The translations under genes and the position numbers were made by a program. Shown here one piece after another: positions 51,448 through 60,068 of a stretch of 64,000 nucleotides of DNA; position 1 is the first letter of the stretch, and the number at the start of each line of letters is the position of its first letter. The stretch covers positions 3,038,001-3,102,000 of the forward strand of contig NZ_CP038266.1 in NCBI RefSeq assembly GCF_004564355.1, in the 5' to 3' direction. The DNA is from Microbacterium wangchenii (GTDB lineage: Bacteria > Actinomycetota > Actinomycetes > Actinomycetales > Microbacteriaceae). The notes below the pieces were generated by a model, which saw nothing but the letters and a program-made list of their open reading frames with translations, made no database searches and had not been told where the DNA came from.

Positions 51448-51453
51448 TAGCCT
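51448..51453 (+). promoter_or_regulatory. Leaderless -10 hexamer before the LMF gene
   Basis: TAGCCT ends 7 bases before the ATG at 51461. Confidence 0.45.
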
Positions 51454-51460
51454 CGGACGC

Positions 51461-52924
51461 ATGGACGGCTTCGCCGCGATCGACTTCACCCTGGCCAGGG
51501 AGGTGCTCCAGCGGGGCATCGCCGCGGTCTACGTCGTCGCCTTCCTGTCCACCGCCGCGCAGTTCCGTGCGCTGCTGGGCGAAGACGGGCTGCTCCCGGC
51601 CCCGCGGCTGCTGGAGTGGGTGCGCTCGGGCTCCCGCGCGCGACGGCGGATGCTGCATCCCACCGTATTCCGCTGGTGGGCCTACACCGACCGCCGGCTG
51701 CTCGCGGTGTGCGGCGCGGGAGGCGTGGTGGCCGCTGCGCTCGTGTGCGGGCTCCCTCAGCTCGGTCCGCCGTGGGTGCCGATGCTGTGCTTCCTGTTCG
51801 TGTGGCTGGCGTACATGTCGGTCGTGAGCCTCGGGCAGACCTTCTACGGTTTCGGGTGGGAGATGCTGCTGCTGGAAGCCGGGTTCCTCGCGGCCTTCCT
51901 CGGCTCGGCCGACCAGCCGCCGCCCACGGTCGTGATCGTGCTGTTCTGGTGGCTGCTGTTCCGGCTGGAGTTCGGCGCCGGCATGATCAAGATCCGCGGA
52001 GGCCGGGAGTGGCGGGATCTGTCCGCACTGACCTACCACCACGAGACGCAGCCGCTGCCGGGGCCCCTCAGTCGTCAGGCCCACCTGCTGCCGCGCTGGT
52101 TCCATGAACTCGAGGTGATCGGCAACCACTTCTCGCAGCTCGTGGTGCCGTGGTTCCTGTTCGCGCCGCTTCTGGGCGTATGGATCCCGTGGCCGGGCTT
52201 CGCGTGGATCGGCACGATCGCCGGCGCGATCGTGATCGCCACGCAGCTGTGGCTCGTGGCGACCGGCAACTTCGCCTGGCTGAACGTTCTCACGATCGTC
52301 CTCGGTTTCTCCGCCGTGAGCGTCCCGGGCTCCGGCTCCCCCGCCGACGTGCCGCTGTACTGGCTGCTGATCACCGGGGCCGTGGCGGTGCTGTACGTCG
52401 TGCTGAGCTGGCCGGCGCTGCGCAACCTCGCCGCGCGCCGGCAGCTCATGAACGCGAGCTTCAACCGCTGGAACCTCGCCAACGCGTACGGCGCGTTCGG
52501 AACGGTCACCAAGCGACGCATCGAGTGGGTGATCGAAGGCACGGAGGCCACCGATCCGGACGACCCACACGCGGTGTGGCTGGAGTACGGATTCCGCGGG
52601 AAGCCGGGGGAGGTCCGCCGCATCCCTCCGCAGGTGGCCCCGTACCACCTGCGCCTGGATTGGCTGATGTGGTTCCTGCCCCTGGGCCGGTCGCTGGAGG
52701 ACTGGTTCACCCACTTCGTCGTGCGCCTGCTGGAGGCCGATCCGCGGATGCTGCGCCTGCTGCGCCGCGACCCCTTCGACGGGCGCCGACCGGCGTGGGT
52801 GCGCGTGCACGCCTACCACTACCGCTTCACCACGCGCGCCGAGCACCGCCGCACCGGTGCGGTGTGGCACCGCACGTTCGAGGGCGTGGTGCTCGATCCG
52901 CTCCGCGCGCCCGCGAGCAGGTAG
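51461..52924 (+). CDS. Lipase maturation factor family protein
   Basis: A 487-residue membrane protein with about seven or eight hydrophobic helices. The conserved block is LEFGAGMIKIRGGREWRDLSALTYHHETQPLPGPLSRQAHLLPRWFHELEV in order, typical of LMF/DUF1222 proteins, plus a C-terminal soluble domain (about 340-487) with WLEYGFRGKPGEVRRIPPQVAPYHLRLDW. The animal members help fold secreted lipases; the bacterial role is not established. The TAG stop is also the start of the next gene's -10 hexamer. Confidence 0.9.
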   Translation: MDGFAAIDFTLAREVLQRGIAAVYVVAFLSTAAQFRALLGEDGLLPAPRLLEWVRSGSRARRRMLHPTVFRWWAYTDRRLLAVCGAGGVVAAALVCGLPQLGPPWVPMLCFLFVWLAYMSVVSLGQTFYGFGWEMLLLEAGFLAAFLGSADQPPPTVVIVLFWWLLFRLEFGAGMIKIRGGREWRDLSALTYHHETQPLPGPLSRQAHLLPRWFHELEVIGNHFSQLVVPWFLFAPLLGVWIPWPGFAWIGTIAGAIVIATQLWLVATGNFAWLNVLTIVLGFSAVSVPGSGSPADVPLYWLLITGAVAVLYVVLSWPALRNLAARRQLMNASFNRWNLANAYGAFGTVTKRRIEWVIEGTEATDPDDPHAVWLEYGFRGKPGEVRRIPPQVAPYHLRLDWLMWFLPLGRSLEDWFTHFVVRLLEADPRMLRLLRRDPFDGRRPAWVRVHAYHYRFTTRAEHRRTGAVWHRTFEGVVLDPLRAPASR

Positions 52925-52927
52925 CCT
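52922..52927 (+). promoter_or_regulatory. -10 hexamer using the LMF stop codon
   Basis: TAGCCT ends 7 bases before the ATG at 52935, and its TAG is the LMF stop. Confidence 0.45.
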
Positions 52928-52934
52928 GGACGCG

Positions 52935-53123
52935 ATGGAAGACGCCCGCCCCGTCCGACGCCCCCGCGCCGCCGCCGTGATCGGCATCATCGTGGGCGCG
53001 CTGTTCCTCGCGCTCGGCGCCGCCGCGCTCCTGATCGGCCTCGGCCTCGTCATCGGCGTCATCGCCCTGGTCGGCGGCGCGCTGACCCTCGCCGCCGCCG
53101 TCTTCCTCCTCGTCCGCCCCTGA
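52935..53123 (+). CDS. 62-residue two-helix membrane protein
   Basis: A short basic start (EDARPVRRPR) leads into two closely spaced hydrophobic helices (about residues 14-36 and 38-60) rich in Gly, Ala and Leu with almost no loop. This suggests a hairpin in the membrane. I recognise no family. It is followed 8 bases later by an even smaller membrane-protein gene, so the two may be a unit. Confidence 0.6.
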   Translation: MEDARPVRRPRAAAVIGIIVGALFLALGAAALLIGLGLVIGVIALVGGALTLAAAVFLLVRP

Positions 53124-53131
53124 GGACCCGC

Positions 53132-53260
53132 ATGTTCCCTGCCCCGAACGACCCGAAAAAGCCCTCTCCGACCCGCGTGGGCATCTGGATCGTCGTGGCC
53201 GGCGTCGGCGTCTACATGCTCGCCTCGGGCATCATCGGGATTCTCACGACCGGCGGCTGA
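53132..53260 (+). CDS. 42-residue single-helix membrane protein
   Basis: ATG 53132 opens a 42-codon frame: MFPAPNDPKKPSPTR, then one helix (VGIWIVVAGVGVYMLASGI) and a short Gly-rich end. The Pro/Lys start and single helix make a plausible small membrane protein. It is below the usual size limit for gene calling. GAGGAC lies 6-11 bases before the start. It lies 8 bases after the 62-residue gene. Confidence 0.55.
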   Translation: MFPAPNDPKKPSPTRVGIWIVVAGVGVYMLASGIIGILTTGG

Positions 53261-53273
53261 CCGCTCCGACCGG

Positions 53274-53279
53274 CAGAAT
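53274..53279 (+). promoter_or_regulatory. Leaderless -10-like hexamer before the nucleosidase gene
   Basis: CAGAAT ends 6 bases before the GTG at 53286. Confidence 0.4.
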
Positions 53280-53285
53280 GGGTGG

Positions 53286-53843
53286 GTGAGACTCCTCGTC
53301 GCCGCCCACGAATCCGAACTCGTCGCCTTCGAACCCGAGCTCCCCGGGTTCGACCGCCTCCTCACCGGCGTGGGCAAGCTCCGCGCCGCCTACGCGCTGA
53401 CCCGTGCGCTGGATGCCGCGCACTACGACGAGATCGTCGTCGTCGGCACCGCCGGCGCGCTGGACCCGGAGCTGGAGCCGGGCGTGTACGACATCGACGC
53501 GACGGTGCAGCACGACGTGACCGACCTGGAGGGCGTGCGCGGCCAGCACGTGTCGCTGCCCCCGCGCATGACCCTGGCCGTGGAGGGCGCCACGATCGCC
53601 ACGGGCGACTCGTTCGTCGACGACCCGGACGCCGTCGCGATCATCCGCCGCCTGGGCGCGCGCCTGGTCGACATGGAATCGTTCGCCTACGCGTGGGTGG
53701 CGGCGCAGTTCGGCGTGCCGATCCGCATCCTCAAGGCCGTCTCCGATCGCGCACAGGACGGCGCGACCGTGGAATGGGACACCGCCGTCATCGAGTGCTC
53801 CCGCCAGCTGCGCGAGCGCATCCGCGAGGCCTACGGCGTCTGA
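53286..53843 (+). CDS. MTA/SAH-type nucleosidase
   Basis: A 185-residue purine-nucleoside phosphorylase-fold protein. LLTGVGKLRAAYALTRAL, VVVGTAGALDPELEPGVYDI and LVDMESFAYAWVA (catalytic DMES, as in MTA/SAH nucleosidases) are visible. It is a little shorter than the usual 230 residues, so the substrate (methylthioadenosine, adenosylhomocysteine or another nucleoside) is open. The last 13 bases overlap the convergent MFS gene. Confidence 0.85.
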   Translation: MRLLVAAHESELVAFEPELPGFDRLLTGVGKLRAAYALTRALDAAHYDEIVVVGTAGALDPELEPGVYDIDATVQHDVTDLEGVRGQHVSLPPRMTLAVEGATIATGDSFVDDPDAVAIIRRLGARLVDMESFAYAWVAAQFGVPIRILKAVSDRAQDGATVEWDTAVIECSRQLRERIREAYGV

Positions 53844-55336
53844 TCCGGCGCCGCCGGGAGGGGCGGCTCACCGTCGCGACGGCGGACGGCGAGGTCGACG
53901 ACTGCGGCGATGAGGGCGAGCCCGAGGAACACGCCCACCGAGGTCATGCCGACGGCGTACGCGTCGTGGAAGACCACCGGGTCGGGCTCAGTGCCCTTCT
54001 CCCGGTACACCGTGGCGTAGAACAGCGCCAACGCGACCGCGGTGCCCACCGCCGTTCCGATCCGCTGGCCGAGCTGGCCGATCGAGCCGGCGACGCCGCC
54101 CTGACGGACGGGCACCTCGGCGAGCATCAGGGTCTGGTTCGGCGAGATGACGACGCCGGCAGCCAATCCACTGAGGACCATCACGGCGGCCATGGCCCAC
54201 GGGGTCCACTCAGCCGGCGTGAACAGCACCGCCAGCACGAGCCCGCCGACACTCACCAGCAGCCCGACCAGTCCCCACACCACCAGGGGCCGGCCGATCC
54301 GGCTGACGTACACGCCCCCCACCCACGAGGACAGGGCGGATGCGGCGGCGAAGCCGATCGTCACCATGCCGGCGAACACCGGCGCGATCTTGAGCCCGAA
54401 CTGCAGGTACAGCGTCCCGAGGAGGAACATCGCCGGGGCTCCCGCGAAGTACGCCGTCGACACGAGCACCCCGTTGCGGTAGGACACCCGCTGGAACACC
54501 GAGAACGGGATCAGCGGCACCCGCCCGCGGGCGGCGTACCGGTGCTCCCACAGCAGGAACATCGCGACGAAGAAGACGCAGACCACGAGCAGCCACCAGC
54601 GGCGGGGGTCGTCGTCGGGCGAGCCCGTGGTGAACAGGAAGGGCCACAGGAACGCCAGCACGCTCAGCCCGAACAGCACCACGCCGACCGGGTCGAGGTC
54701 GAGCGGGCGGTGCGACCGCGTGCGCGTGTCAGGGAGCAGCCACGCCGCCAGCGCCATGACGATAATCACCAGCGGCACGTTCATCCAGAAGATCAGCCGC
54801 CATCCGTCGGCCTCGCCGCCGACGGCGATCAGCAGGCCTCCCAGGGTCGGACCGAACGCCGTGGAGATGCTGATCGTGGCACCGAACAGCCCGAACGCCC
54901 GGCCGCGCTCGGCGCCGACGAACAGCTGCTGGATGAGTCCCAGCACCTGCGGCATCTGGATACCGGCGGCGACCCCCTGCAGCAGGCGGAACACCAGCAG
55001 CAGCGTCGCATCCGGGGCGAGGGCGCAGCCCAGACTCGTCAGCAGGTACAGCGACAGCCCCACCAGGAACAGCACACGCCGCGACCGCTGGTCACCCAGG
55101 CGACCGGCCGGCACGAGCACGAGCCCGAAGGTGAGGATGAACCCCGACACGATCAGCTGCACCTGCGTGGGATCGGCGCCCAGGGCCGTCTCGATCGCCG
55201 GAAGTGCGACGTTGACCTTCGTCAGATCCAGGATGGTGAGCGCCGCCACCGACACGGCGATCCAGTACGCCCGCCACCGATGCGACGGCGGAAGCTCGAT
55301 ATCGCGCGTGGGCGGATGCCCGGACGGGGGTGACAT
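53831..55336 (-). CDS. MFS drug exporter (DHA2 type, 14 helices)
   Basis: A 501-residue exporter with about 14 hydrophobic helices, the DHA2 size. LTKVNVALPAIETALGADP (helix 1), GRLGDQRSRRVLF (motif A), LLQGVAAGIQMPQVLGLIQQLF (motif B-like) and GPTLGGLLIAVGGEADGWR (motif C region) are present. ATG 55336 is favoured by TAGCGT 7 bases upstream. It should use the proton gradient to expel drugs; the substrate is unknown. It overlaps the nucleosidase end by 13 bases on the opposite strand. Confidence 0.92.
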   Translation of the reverse strand: MSPPSGHPPTRDIELPPSHRWRAYWIAVSVAALTILDLTKVNVALPAIETALGADPTQVQLIVSGFILTFGLVLVPAGRLGDQRSRRVLFLVGLSLYLLTSLGCALAPDATLLLVFRLLQGVAAGIQMPQVLGLIQQLFVGAERGRAFGLFGATISISTAFGPTLGGLLIAVGGEADGWRLIFWMNVPLVIIVMALAAWLLPDTRTRSHRPLDLDPVGVVLFGLSVLAFLWPFLFTTGSPDDDPRRWWLLVVCVFFVAMFLLWEHRYAARGRVPLIPFSVFQRVSYRNGVLVSTAYFAGAPAMFLLGTLYLQFGLKIAPVFAGMVTIGFAAASALSSWVGGVYVSRIGRPLVVWGLVGLLVSVGGLVLAVLFTPAEWTPWAMAAVMVLSGLAAGVVISPNQTLMLAEVPVRQGGVAGSIGQLGQRIGTAVGTAVALALFYATVYREKGTEPDPVVFHDAYAVGMTSVGVFLGLALIAAVVDLAVRRRDGEPPLPAAPDQTP

Positions 55337-55343
55337 TCCGCCC

Positions 55344-55349
55344 ACGCTA
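55344..55349 (-). promoter_or_regulatory. Leaderless -10 hexamer before the MFS gene
   Basis: TAGCGT on the minus strand ends 7 bases before ATG 55336. Confidence 0.45.
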
Positions 55350-55383
55350 CTCGCCGCGCGCTCGGACTCCGCAGGCCTTGCGG

Positions 55384-58377
55384 TCAGCTGCCGACGGCTG
55401 CTCCCTGACGGATGACGCTCGCCCCCTGCGGCCCCGCCTCCACCAGGAGCTGGGCGGGCAGCTGCTCCTTCATCGCTGCGACGTGGCTGATCACTCCGAC
55501 GGTGCGCCCGCCCTGGCGCAGTTCGTCGAGGGCGCGCATTGCCAGTTCGAGCGTGTCGTCATCGAGCGAACCGAAGCCCTCATCGATGAAGAGCGTGTCG
55601 AGACGGATGCCGCCCGCCCGCGCCGTGACCACCTCGGCCAGGCCCAGCGCCAGGGCCAGGGAGGCCAGGAAGGTCTCCCCGCCGGACAGCGACTGCGGCG
55701 GCCGCGCCTGCCCGGTGTAGGAGTCGAGCACCTCCAGCCCCAGGCCGGATGCTGCACCTCGCGCCGCGAGCGCGTCGGAGTGCTGCAGGCGGTACCGGCC
55801 CGCGGACATGTCGGCCAGGCGGAGGTTCGCGGCGGCGACGATCTCCTCGAGTTCGGCCGCCAGGACGAACGTCTCCAGCGTCATCCGGCGCGTATTGGGC
55901 GCGCGGCCGGCGACGGTGTGCGCGAGGCGCCCGACCACGGCGGCGCGCGCTGCGGTGTCGGCGATGGCACGGTGGGCGGCGTCGGCCCGCTCCGCCAGGT
56001 CGCGCAGCCGCGTGAGGATGGCGTTCGCCTCGGCCGTGGCGGCGGCGGCGGCGGTGACGCGGGCACGCGCGTGCGCCAGCTCCGCCTGCACCGGTCCCAG
56101 GTCGGCCGGCTGCTCGGGCTGGTCGACGAGCACCAGCTCCAGTTCGAGCAGACGCTGGCGGGCCGACCGCTCGGCGTCGTCGTGTGCACGTACGCGGTCC
56201 TCCATCGCGGCGCGCTCCCCAGCAGAGCGCAGCGCGGCGCGGGCGGCGTCGGCATCGTCGAAGATCGACGCGGCCAGCCGCTCGTCCCGGTGGGCGGCGG
56301 CGCCGGAGAGCACTTCGGCGCGCACCACGCTGTCGGCGGCGGAGTCGGTCAGGGCGCGCAGCAGCTCGCGGCGCCGCTCGGCATCGTCGCGACGCTCGGC
56401 GACCGTCGCCGCATCCCCTCGCGCGCCGTCGACGCGGGCGCGCAGCGCGTGCGCACGCTGGGTGGCCAGCGCTGCATCCTGCCGGCCCTGCGCCGCTTCG
56501 GCCACGAGCGCCTCGCGCCCGGCCGCGGCGTCGGCATCGGCCGCGGCGAGCCCGGCCCGCTCGGCGGCGAGCCGCTCGGCGGTGGCGACGCGTTCCTCGG
56601 CCGCATCCCGCGCGGCCCGCGCGGCGTCGCAGTCCGCCTCGGTCTCCTCGGGCCCGGTGCCGCCCGCGCATGCGACCGCGGCCGCATGTGCGGCGCCCGC
56701 ATCGCGGAGTGCCTCGGCGGCACGACGATCCTCGGCGAGGGCGGTCTCCTTCGCGAGCGCCGCATCCTCGATGGCGGCATCGCTGACCGGTTCGTCCGAC
56801 GGCGACGCGGGGTGCGGATGCTCCGTGCCTCCGCACACCGGACAGGGTTCGCCCTGCACCAGGCCGGCGGCCAGGTCGCCCGCCGCCGACGCCAGGCGAC
56901 GCTGCAGCAGCGACGTGTGATGTGCCGTGGCCTCCGCCAGCGCGATGCCGCAGGCCACCGCGCGGCGTTCGGCGGCGCGCAGCGGATCGACCAGGGCGTG
57001 AGCCTCCCGCGCGGCATCCCGGCGGCGTTCGGCCTCGCTCAGCCGCGCCTCCGCCGTCGCGCGTTCGGCCGGCGCCGCGGCGAGTGCCTCGAGCTTGTCG
57101 TCCAGGTCGCGCAGGAGCGCCGGCACCGCCGCGCGCTGGGCGTCGAGGGCGGCGACGGCACGCTCGGCATCCGCGGCGGCGGCCGCCGCCTGCTCCACCT
57201 CGCGCTCGGCCTCGGCCAGTTCGGTTTCGGCGGCCAGGGCGTCCGCGCACGCGGCCAGCACCGCCGCGAGCTCGTCCTCGCGAGAGCGCAGCTGCGCCGG
57301 GGTGGACGCGGTCTCCCCCGCCGCCGCCCACGCGACGGTTGCAGCGGCAGCGCGCTCGGCACTGACGGCGGCGTCGCGCTCCGCCCGATCGGCGGCCTCG
57401 AGAGCCGCACGCAGCTCCTCCCCCGCACGCGCCCGTGCGAGCACCTCGCGCTCGGCGTCGACGGCCGGCGCATCCTCGGTCAGGCGGGCCAGGCGTTCGC
57501 GCAGCTCGAGCCGCTGGCGCTGCCGCTCGGCCAGCTCGCGCGCGTCGCGCTCCCGCTCCAGGGCGCCGTCCAGTCCCGTCTCGGCGGTGCGCTGCTCCTG
57601 GGCGGCGACCTCGGCACGGTAGGCGGCGCGCTCGGCGGCCCGGACCACGGCGCTCAATCGCGCGGGGATGTCGGCGGGCGCGGGGTCTTCCACGGGAAGC
57701 ACGTCGGCGTCGCGAGCGACGCGCTCGGCCTCCTCCAGCAGCATCCGCACGTTCTCGCCCTCGGACAGCAGTGCGGCTTCGGCGTCTTTGCGCATGCCCT
57801 CGAGGATCTCGGCGTACTGCTCGTACGTGCGTGTGCCGAAGAGGGTGCGCAGCAGCGCCTGACGCTCGTCATTGCGGGCGAGGAGGAAGCGCGCGAACCG
57901 GTTCTGGGCGAGCAGGATGACCTGCAGGAACTGCTGCTGGGTGAGGCCGACGATCTCGTCGAGGTGCGCGGCCACGTCGACGGGGCGTGCCGCGACACCC
58001 GTCCACTCGACGCCGTCGAACTCCTCGAGCATCGCGCGGTGCGGTTCGGTCGTGAAGCCCCCGCCGCGCAGCTTCGGGCGCTCGTACTCCGGCGAGCGGG
58101 TGACGCGCCAGCGCCGCTCGCCGGCGGTGAACTCCAGCACCACCTGCGTCGGGTCCTCGGGGTCGCAGTGGTCGCTGCGCAGCCGCCGCTCGCTCCCGTC
58201 ATAGCGCGGCACCCCGCCGAACAGGGCGTAGCAGACCCCGTCCAGGACGCTCGATTTCCCCGCCCCGGTGCGACCGGAGATGAGGAAGATCCCGTCGTCG
58301 GCGAACGCGTCGAAATCGACGACCTGACGATCCCGGAAGGGACCGAAGCCGGCGAGCTCGAGGCGATGCAGCTTCAC
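55384..58377 (-). CDS. sbcC: SbcC, SMC-like ATPase of the SbcCD nuclease
   Basis: A 997-residue SMC-type ATPase. The N-terminal KLHRLELAGFGPFRD and Walker A LISGRTGAGKSSVLDGV are separated from the C-terminal signature SLSGGETFLASLALALGLAE and Walker B LDTLFIDEGFGSLD by a long Ala/Glu/Arg coiled coil. A zinc-hook CPVCGG sits at its tip near residue 513. GTG 58377 overlaps the SbcD stop (GTGA). With SbcD it opens hairpins and blocked DNA ends. Confidence 0.95.
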   Translation of the reverse strand: MKLHRLELAGFGPFRDRQVVDFDAFADDGIFLISGRTGAGKSSVLDGVCYALFGGVPRYDGSERRLRSDHCDPEDPTQVVLEFTAGERRWRVTRSPEYERPKLRGGGFTTEPHRAMLEEFDGVEWTGVAARPVDVAAHLDEIVGLTQQQFLQVILLAQNRFARFLLARNDERQALLRTLFGTRTYEQYAEILEGMRKDAEAALLSEGENVRMLLEEAERVARDADVLPVEDPAPADIPARLSAVVRAAERAAYRAEVAAQEQRTAETGLDGALERERDARELAERQRQRLELRERLARLTEDAPAVDAEREVLARARAGEELRAALEAADRAERDAAVSAERAAAATVAWAAAGETASTPAQLRSREDELAAVLAACADALAAETELAEAEREVEQAAAAAADAERAVAALDAQRAAVPALLRDLDDKLEALAAAPAERATAEARLSEAERRRDAAREAHALVDPLRAAERRAVACGIALAEATAHHTSLLQRRLASAAGDLAAGLVQGEPCPVCGGTEHPHPASPSDEPVSDAAIEDAALAKETALAEDRRAAEALRDAGAAHAAAVACAGGTGPEETEADCDAARAARDAAEERVATAERLAAERAGLAAADADAAAGREALVAEAAQGRQDAALATQRAHALRARVDGARGDAATVAERRDDAERRRELLRALTDSAADSVVRAEVLSGAAAHRDERLAASIFDDADAARAALRSAGERAAMEDRVRAHDDAERSARQRLLELELVLVDQPEQPADLGPVQAELAHARARVTAAAAATAEANAILTRLRDLAERADAAHRAIADTAARAAVVGRLAHTVAGRAPNTRRMTLETFVLAAELEEIVAAANLRLADMSAGRYRLQHSDALAARGAASGLGLEVLDSYTGQARPPQSLSGGETFLASLALALGLAEVVTARAGGIRLDTLFIDEGFGSLDDDTLELAMRALDELRQGGRTVGVISHVAAMKEQLPAQLLVEAGPQGASVIRQGAAVGS

Positions 58378-59528
58378 GCGCGGGCCTCCGCGACGGTGCG
58401 CGCATCGACGACGTCGCGGATGAGGGCGCGCTCCGCGTCGGTGGCACCCTCCCCCGCGCGCACGTGGGTGAGGAAGGCATCGAACAGCTCGGCGTCGTCG
58501 CGGGCGGCGCGCACGCGGCCGGAGTAGTCCAGCCCGTCCGCGGCGGGCGTGCCGACGGGGGTGTGCACCACGGTCGCGCAGAACGGGAAGCGGCGCTGCA
58601 GGCGGCGCATCGGCTCGATCTGCGGCGTCAGGTCGGTGTACTGCGCGCAGACCCACGCGTCTTCGTCGGCCGCGAAGCGGGCATCCTCCAGCAGCTCCGC
58701 GATCGTCCCCCGCAGCGTCACGAGCCGCCGAGGCACGGGCAGGGGGATCCATTCCACGTTCGTCAGGCCCGCCGCATCCAGCTCGACCAGCCACGATCCG
58801 CGCGGCTTGTCGGCCTCGCCGAAGCTGTAGTGCAGCGGAGCGCCGGCGTAGCGCACGCGCTCGGACAGCTGCTGACGGCCGTGGATGTGGCCGAGCGCGA
58901 CGTAATCGGGCCCGTCGAAGGCCGGGAGGGGCACGACGTCCAGGCCGCCCTGGCGGATCTCCCGCTCCACGCCTGGCGTCGCCTCGACCCCCGCCGCGAA
59001 GCAGTGCGCGATCGCCACCGACCGGCCCCCGCGCGCGGCGAGGTCGGCGCGGACGAGCCCGAGCGCATGGTTCATCGTCTGCGCCTGGCTGCGCAGTTCG
59101 ACCCCCTCCCACCGGTGGCGCACGATCGCCGGCTCCAGGTACGGGATGCCGTAGAAGTGCACCGGCCCGTGGGCGTCGGAGACGGTGACGGGCGTGCCGA
59201 CCGCGGCGGGGTCGGTGAGCACCGTGATGCCCTCCCTCAGCAGCGCGGACTGGAAGCCCAGCCGCGCGGCGGAGTCGTGGTTGCCGCTCGTGACGATGAT
59301 GCGGGCGCCGGCGTCGGAGATCGCGGCGAGGGTGTCGGTCAGCAGCGCGTAACAGGCCGGTGCCGGTGCGGCCGAGTCGAACACGTCTCCGGCGAGGACG
59401 ACGACGTCCACGCGCAGCTCCGCCACCTGAGCGACGAGCGCCTCCAGGACGCCGCGCAGCGCATCGAAGGTCGCATGTCCGTGGAAGGACCGCCCGATGT
59501 GCCAGTCGGAGGTGTGCAGGATGCGCAT
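58374..59528 (-). CDS. sbcD: SbcD, Mre11-type nuclease subunit
   Basis: A 384-residue metallophosphoesterase nuclease. The metal-binding motifs DWHIGR (about 8-13), VLAGDVFD, VTSGNHDSAARL and a late GHIH near 215 are all present. It is the first gene of the SbcDC operon and precedes SbcC with a 4-base overlap. A TAGCGT hexamer lies 6 bases before the ATG at 59528. Confidence 0.95.
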   Translation of the reverse strand: MRILHTSDWHIGRSFHGHATFDALRGVLEALVAQVAELRVDVVVLAGDVFDSAAPAPACYALLTDTLAAISDAGARIIVTSGNHDSAARLGFQSALLREGITVLTDPAAVGTPVTVSDAHGPVHFYGIPYLEPAIVRHRWEGVELRSQAQTMNHALGLVRADLAARGGRSVAIAHCFAAGVEATPGVEREIRQGGLDVVPLPAFDGPDYVALGHIHGRQQLSERVRYAGAPLHYSFGEADKPRGSWLVELDAAGLTNVEWIPLPVPRRLVTLRGTIAELLEDARFAADEDAWVCAQYTDLTPQIEPMRRLQRRFPFCATVVHTPVGTPAADGLDYSGRVRAARDDAELFDAFLTHVRAGEGATDAERALIRDVVDARTVAEARA

Positions 59529-59534
59529 ACCAGC

Positions 59535-59540
59535 ACGCTA
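59535..59540 (-). promoter_or_regulatory. Leaderless -10 hexamer before sbcD
   Basis: TAGCGT on the minus strand ends 6 bases before the ATG at 59528. Confidence 0.45.
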
Positions 59541-59550
59541 CGTCGAGCCT

Positions 59551-59706
59551 CCGACATCCCCGCGAAGGCGCTCAGGAGGTTCGCCGACAGCGAGCGGGCG
59601 GATCCGCCCGTCCCGCACCTCCCGCGCGCCGTAACGATGTCGGGGGACCGCACCCAGGTCGGAGGATGAGCTGCGCATCCTCCGACGTCCGTGCGATCCT
59701 CCGACG
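59551..59706. repeat. Palindromic word element E (word ATCCTCCGAC)
   Basis: CCGACATC (59551-59558) pairs with GATGTCGG (59636-59643), and GTCGGAGGATG (59658-59668) with CATCCTCCGAC (59676-59686). ATCCTCCGACG recurs directly at 59677-59687 and 59696-59706. A 14-base palindrome, GGGCGGATCCGCCC, lies at 59596-59609. The 190-base gap is noncoding. Confidence 0.65.
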
Positions 59707-59718
59707 CCGCTGCGCGGC

Positions 59719-60012
59719 TCAGGATGCGGCGGCGACGCGCGGTTCGTAGCGTCCGGAGCGCTCCGCCCTGGCGCGGGCCTTCGCCGCTTCTTCGGCGCGG
59801 TCCTTCGGCGGAGCCACGGCGACGAGGTCGTCGAGCAGGTGCGCCGTGGCGTGGGCGATGTCGGCCACCGCACGATCGAAGGCCGCCTGGTTCGCACGCG
59901 AGGGCTTGGTGGTCCCGGCGATCTTGCGCACGTACTGCAGGGCGGCCGCCTGGATCTCCTCGGTGGTCGCGGCGGGCGCGAAGTTGTGGAGGGTGTGGAT
60001 GTTCCGGCACAT
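59719..60012 (-). CDS. DUF2277 domain-containing protein
   Basis: A 97-residue protein starting MCRNIHTLHNFAPAATTEEI and containing ALQYVRKIAGTTKPSRAN, which is the whole DUF2277 pattern. ATG 60012 is preferred over 60021 because TACCGT lies 7 bases before it and the family starts at MCRNI. The charged Ala/Arg/Lys tail (about 70-97) is probably flexible. Function unknown; the family is broadly conserved in actinobacteria. Confidence 0.88.
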   Translation of the reverse strand: MCRNIHTLHNFAPAATTEEIQAAALQYVRKIAGTTKPSRANQAAFDRAVADIAHATAHLLDDLVAVAPPKDRAEEAAKARARAERSGRYEPRVAAAS

Positions 60013-60019
60013 GCCGCCC

Positions 60020-60025
60020 ACGGTA
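60020..60025 (-). promoter_or_regulatory. Leaderless -10 hexamer before the DUF2277 gene
   Basis: TACCGT on the minus strand ends 7 bases before ATG 60012. Confidence 0.4.
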
Positions 60026-60056
60026 CGCCCGGTCGGGGTGCCGCATCCAGACCCGG

Positions 60057-60062
60057 TAGCGT
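60057..60062 (+). promoter_or_regulatory. Leaderless -10 hexamer before the 60 kb hydrolase
   Basis: TAGCGT ends 6 bases before the GTG at 60069. It is divergent from the hexamer at 60020-60025. Confidence 0.45.
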
Positions 60063-60068
60063 CGGAGC

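Noticed and set aside
59596..59609. GGGCGGATCCGCCC as a restriction or recombination site
   Set aside because: A single GC palindrome inside a repeat-rich gap; no enzyme or recombinase gene is adjacent.
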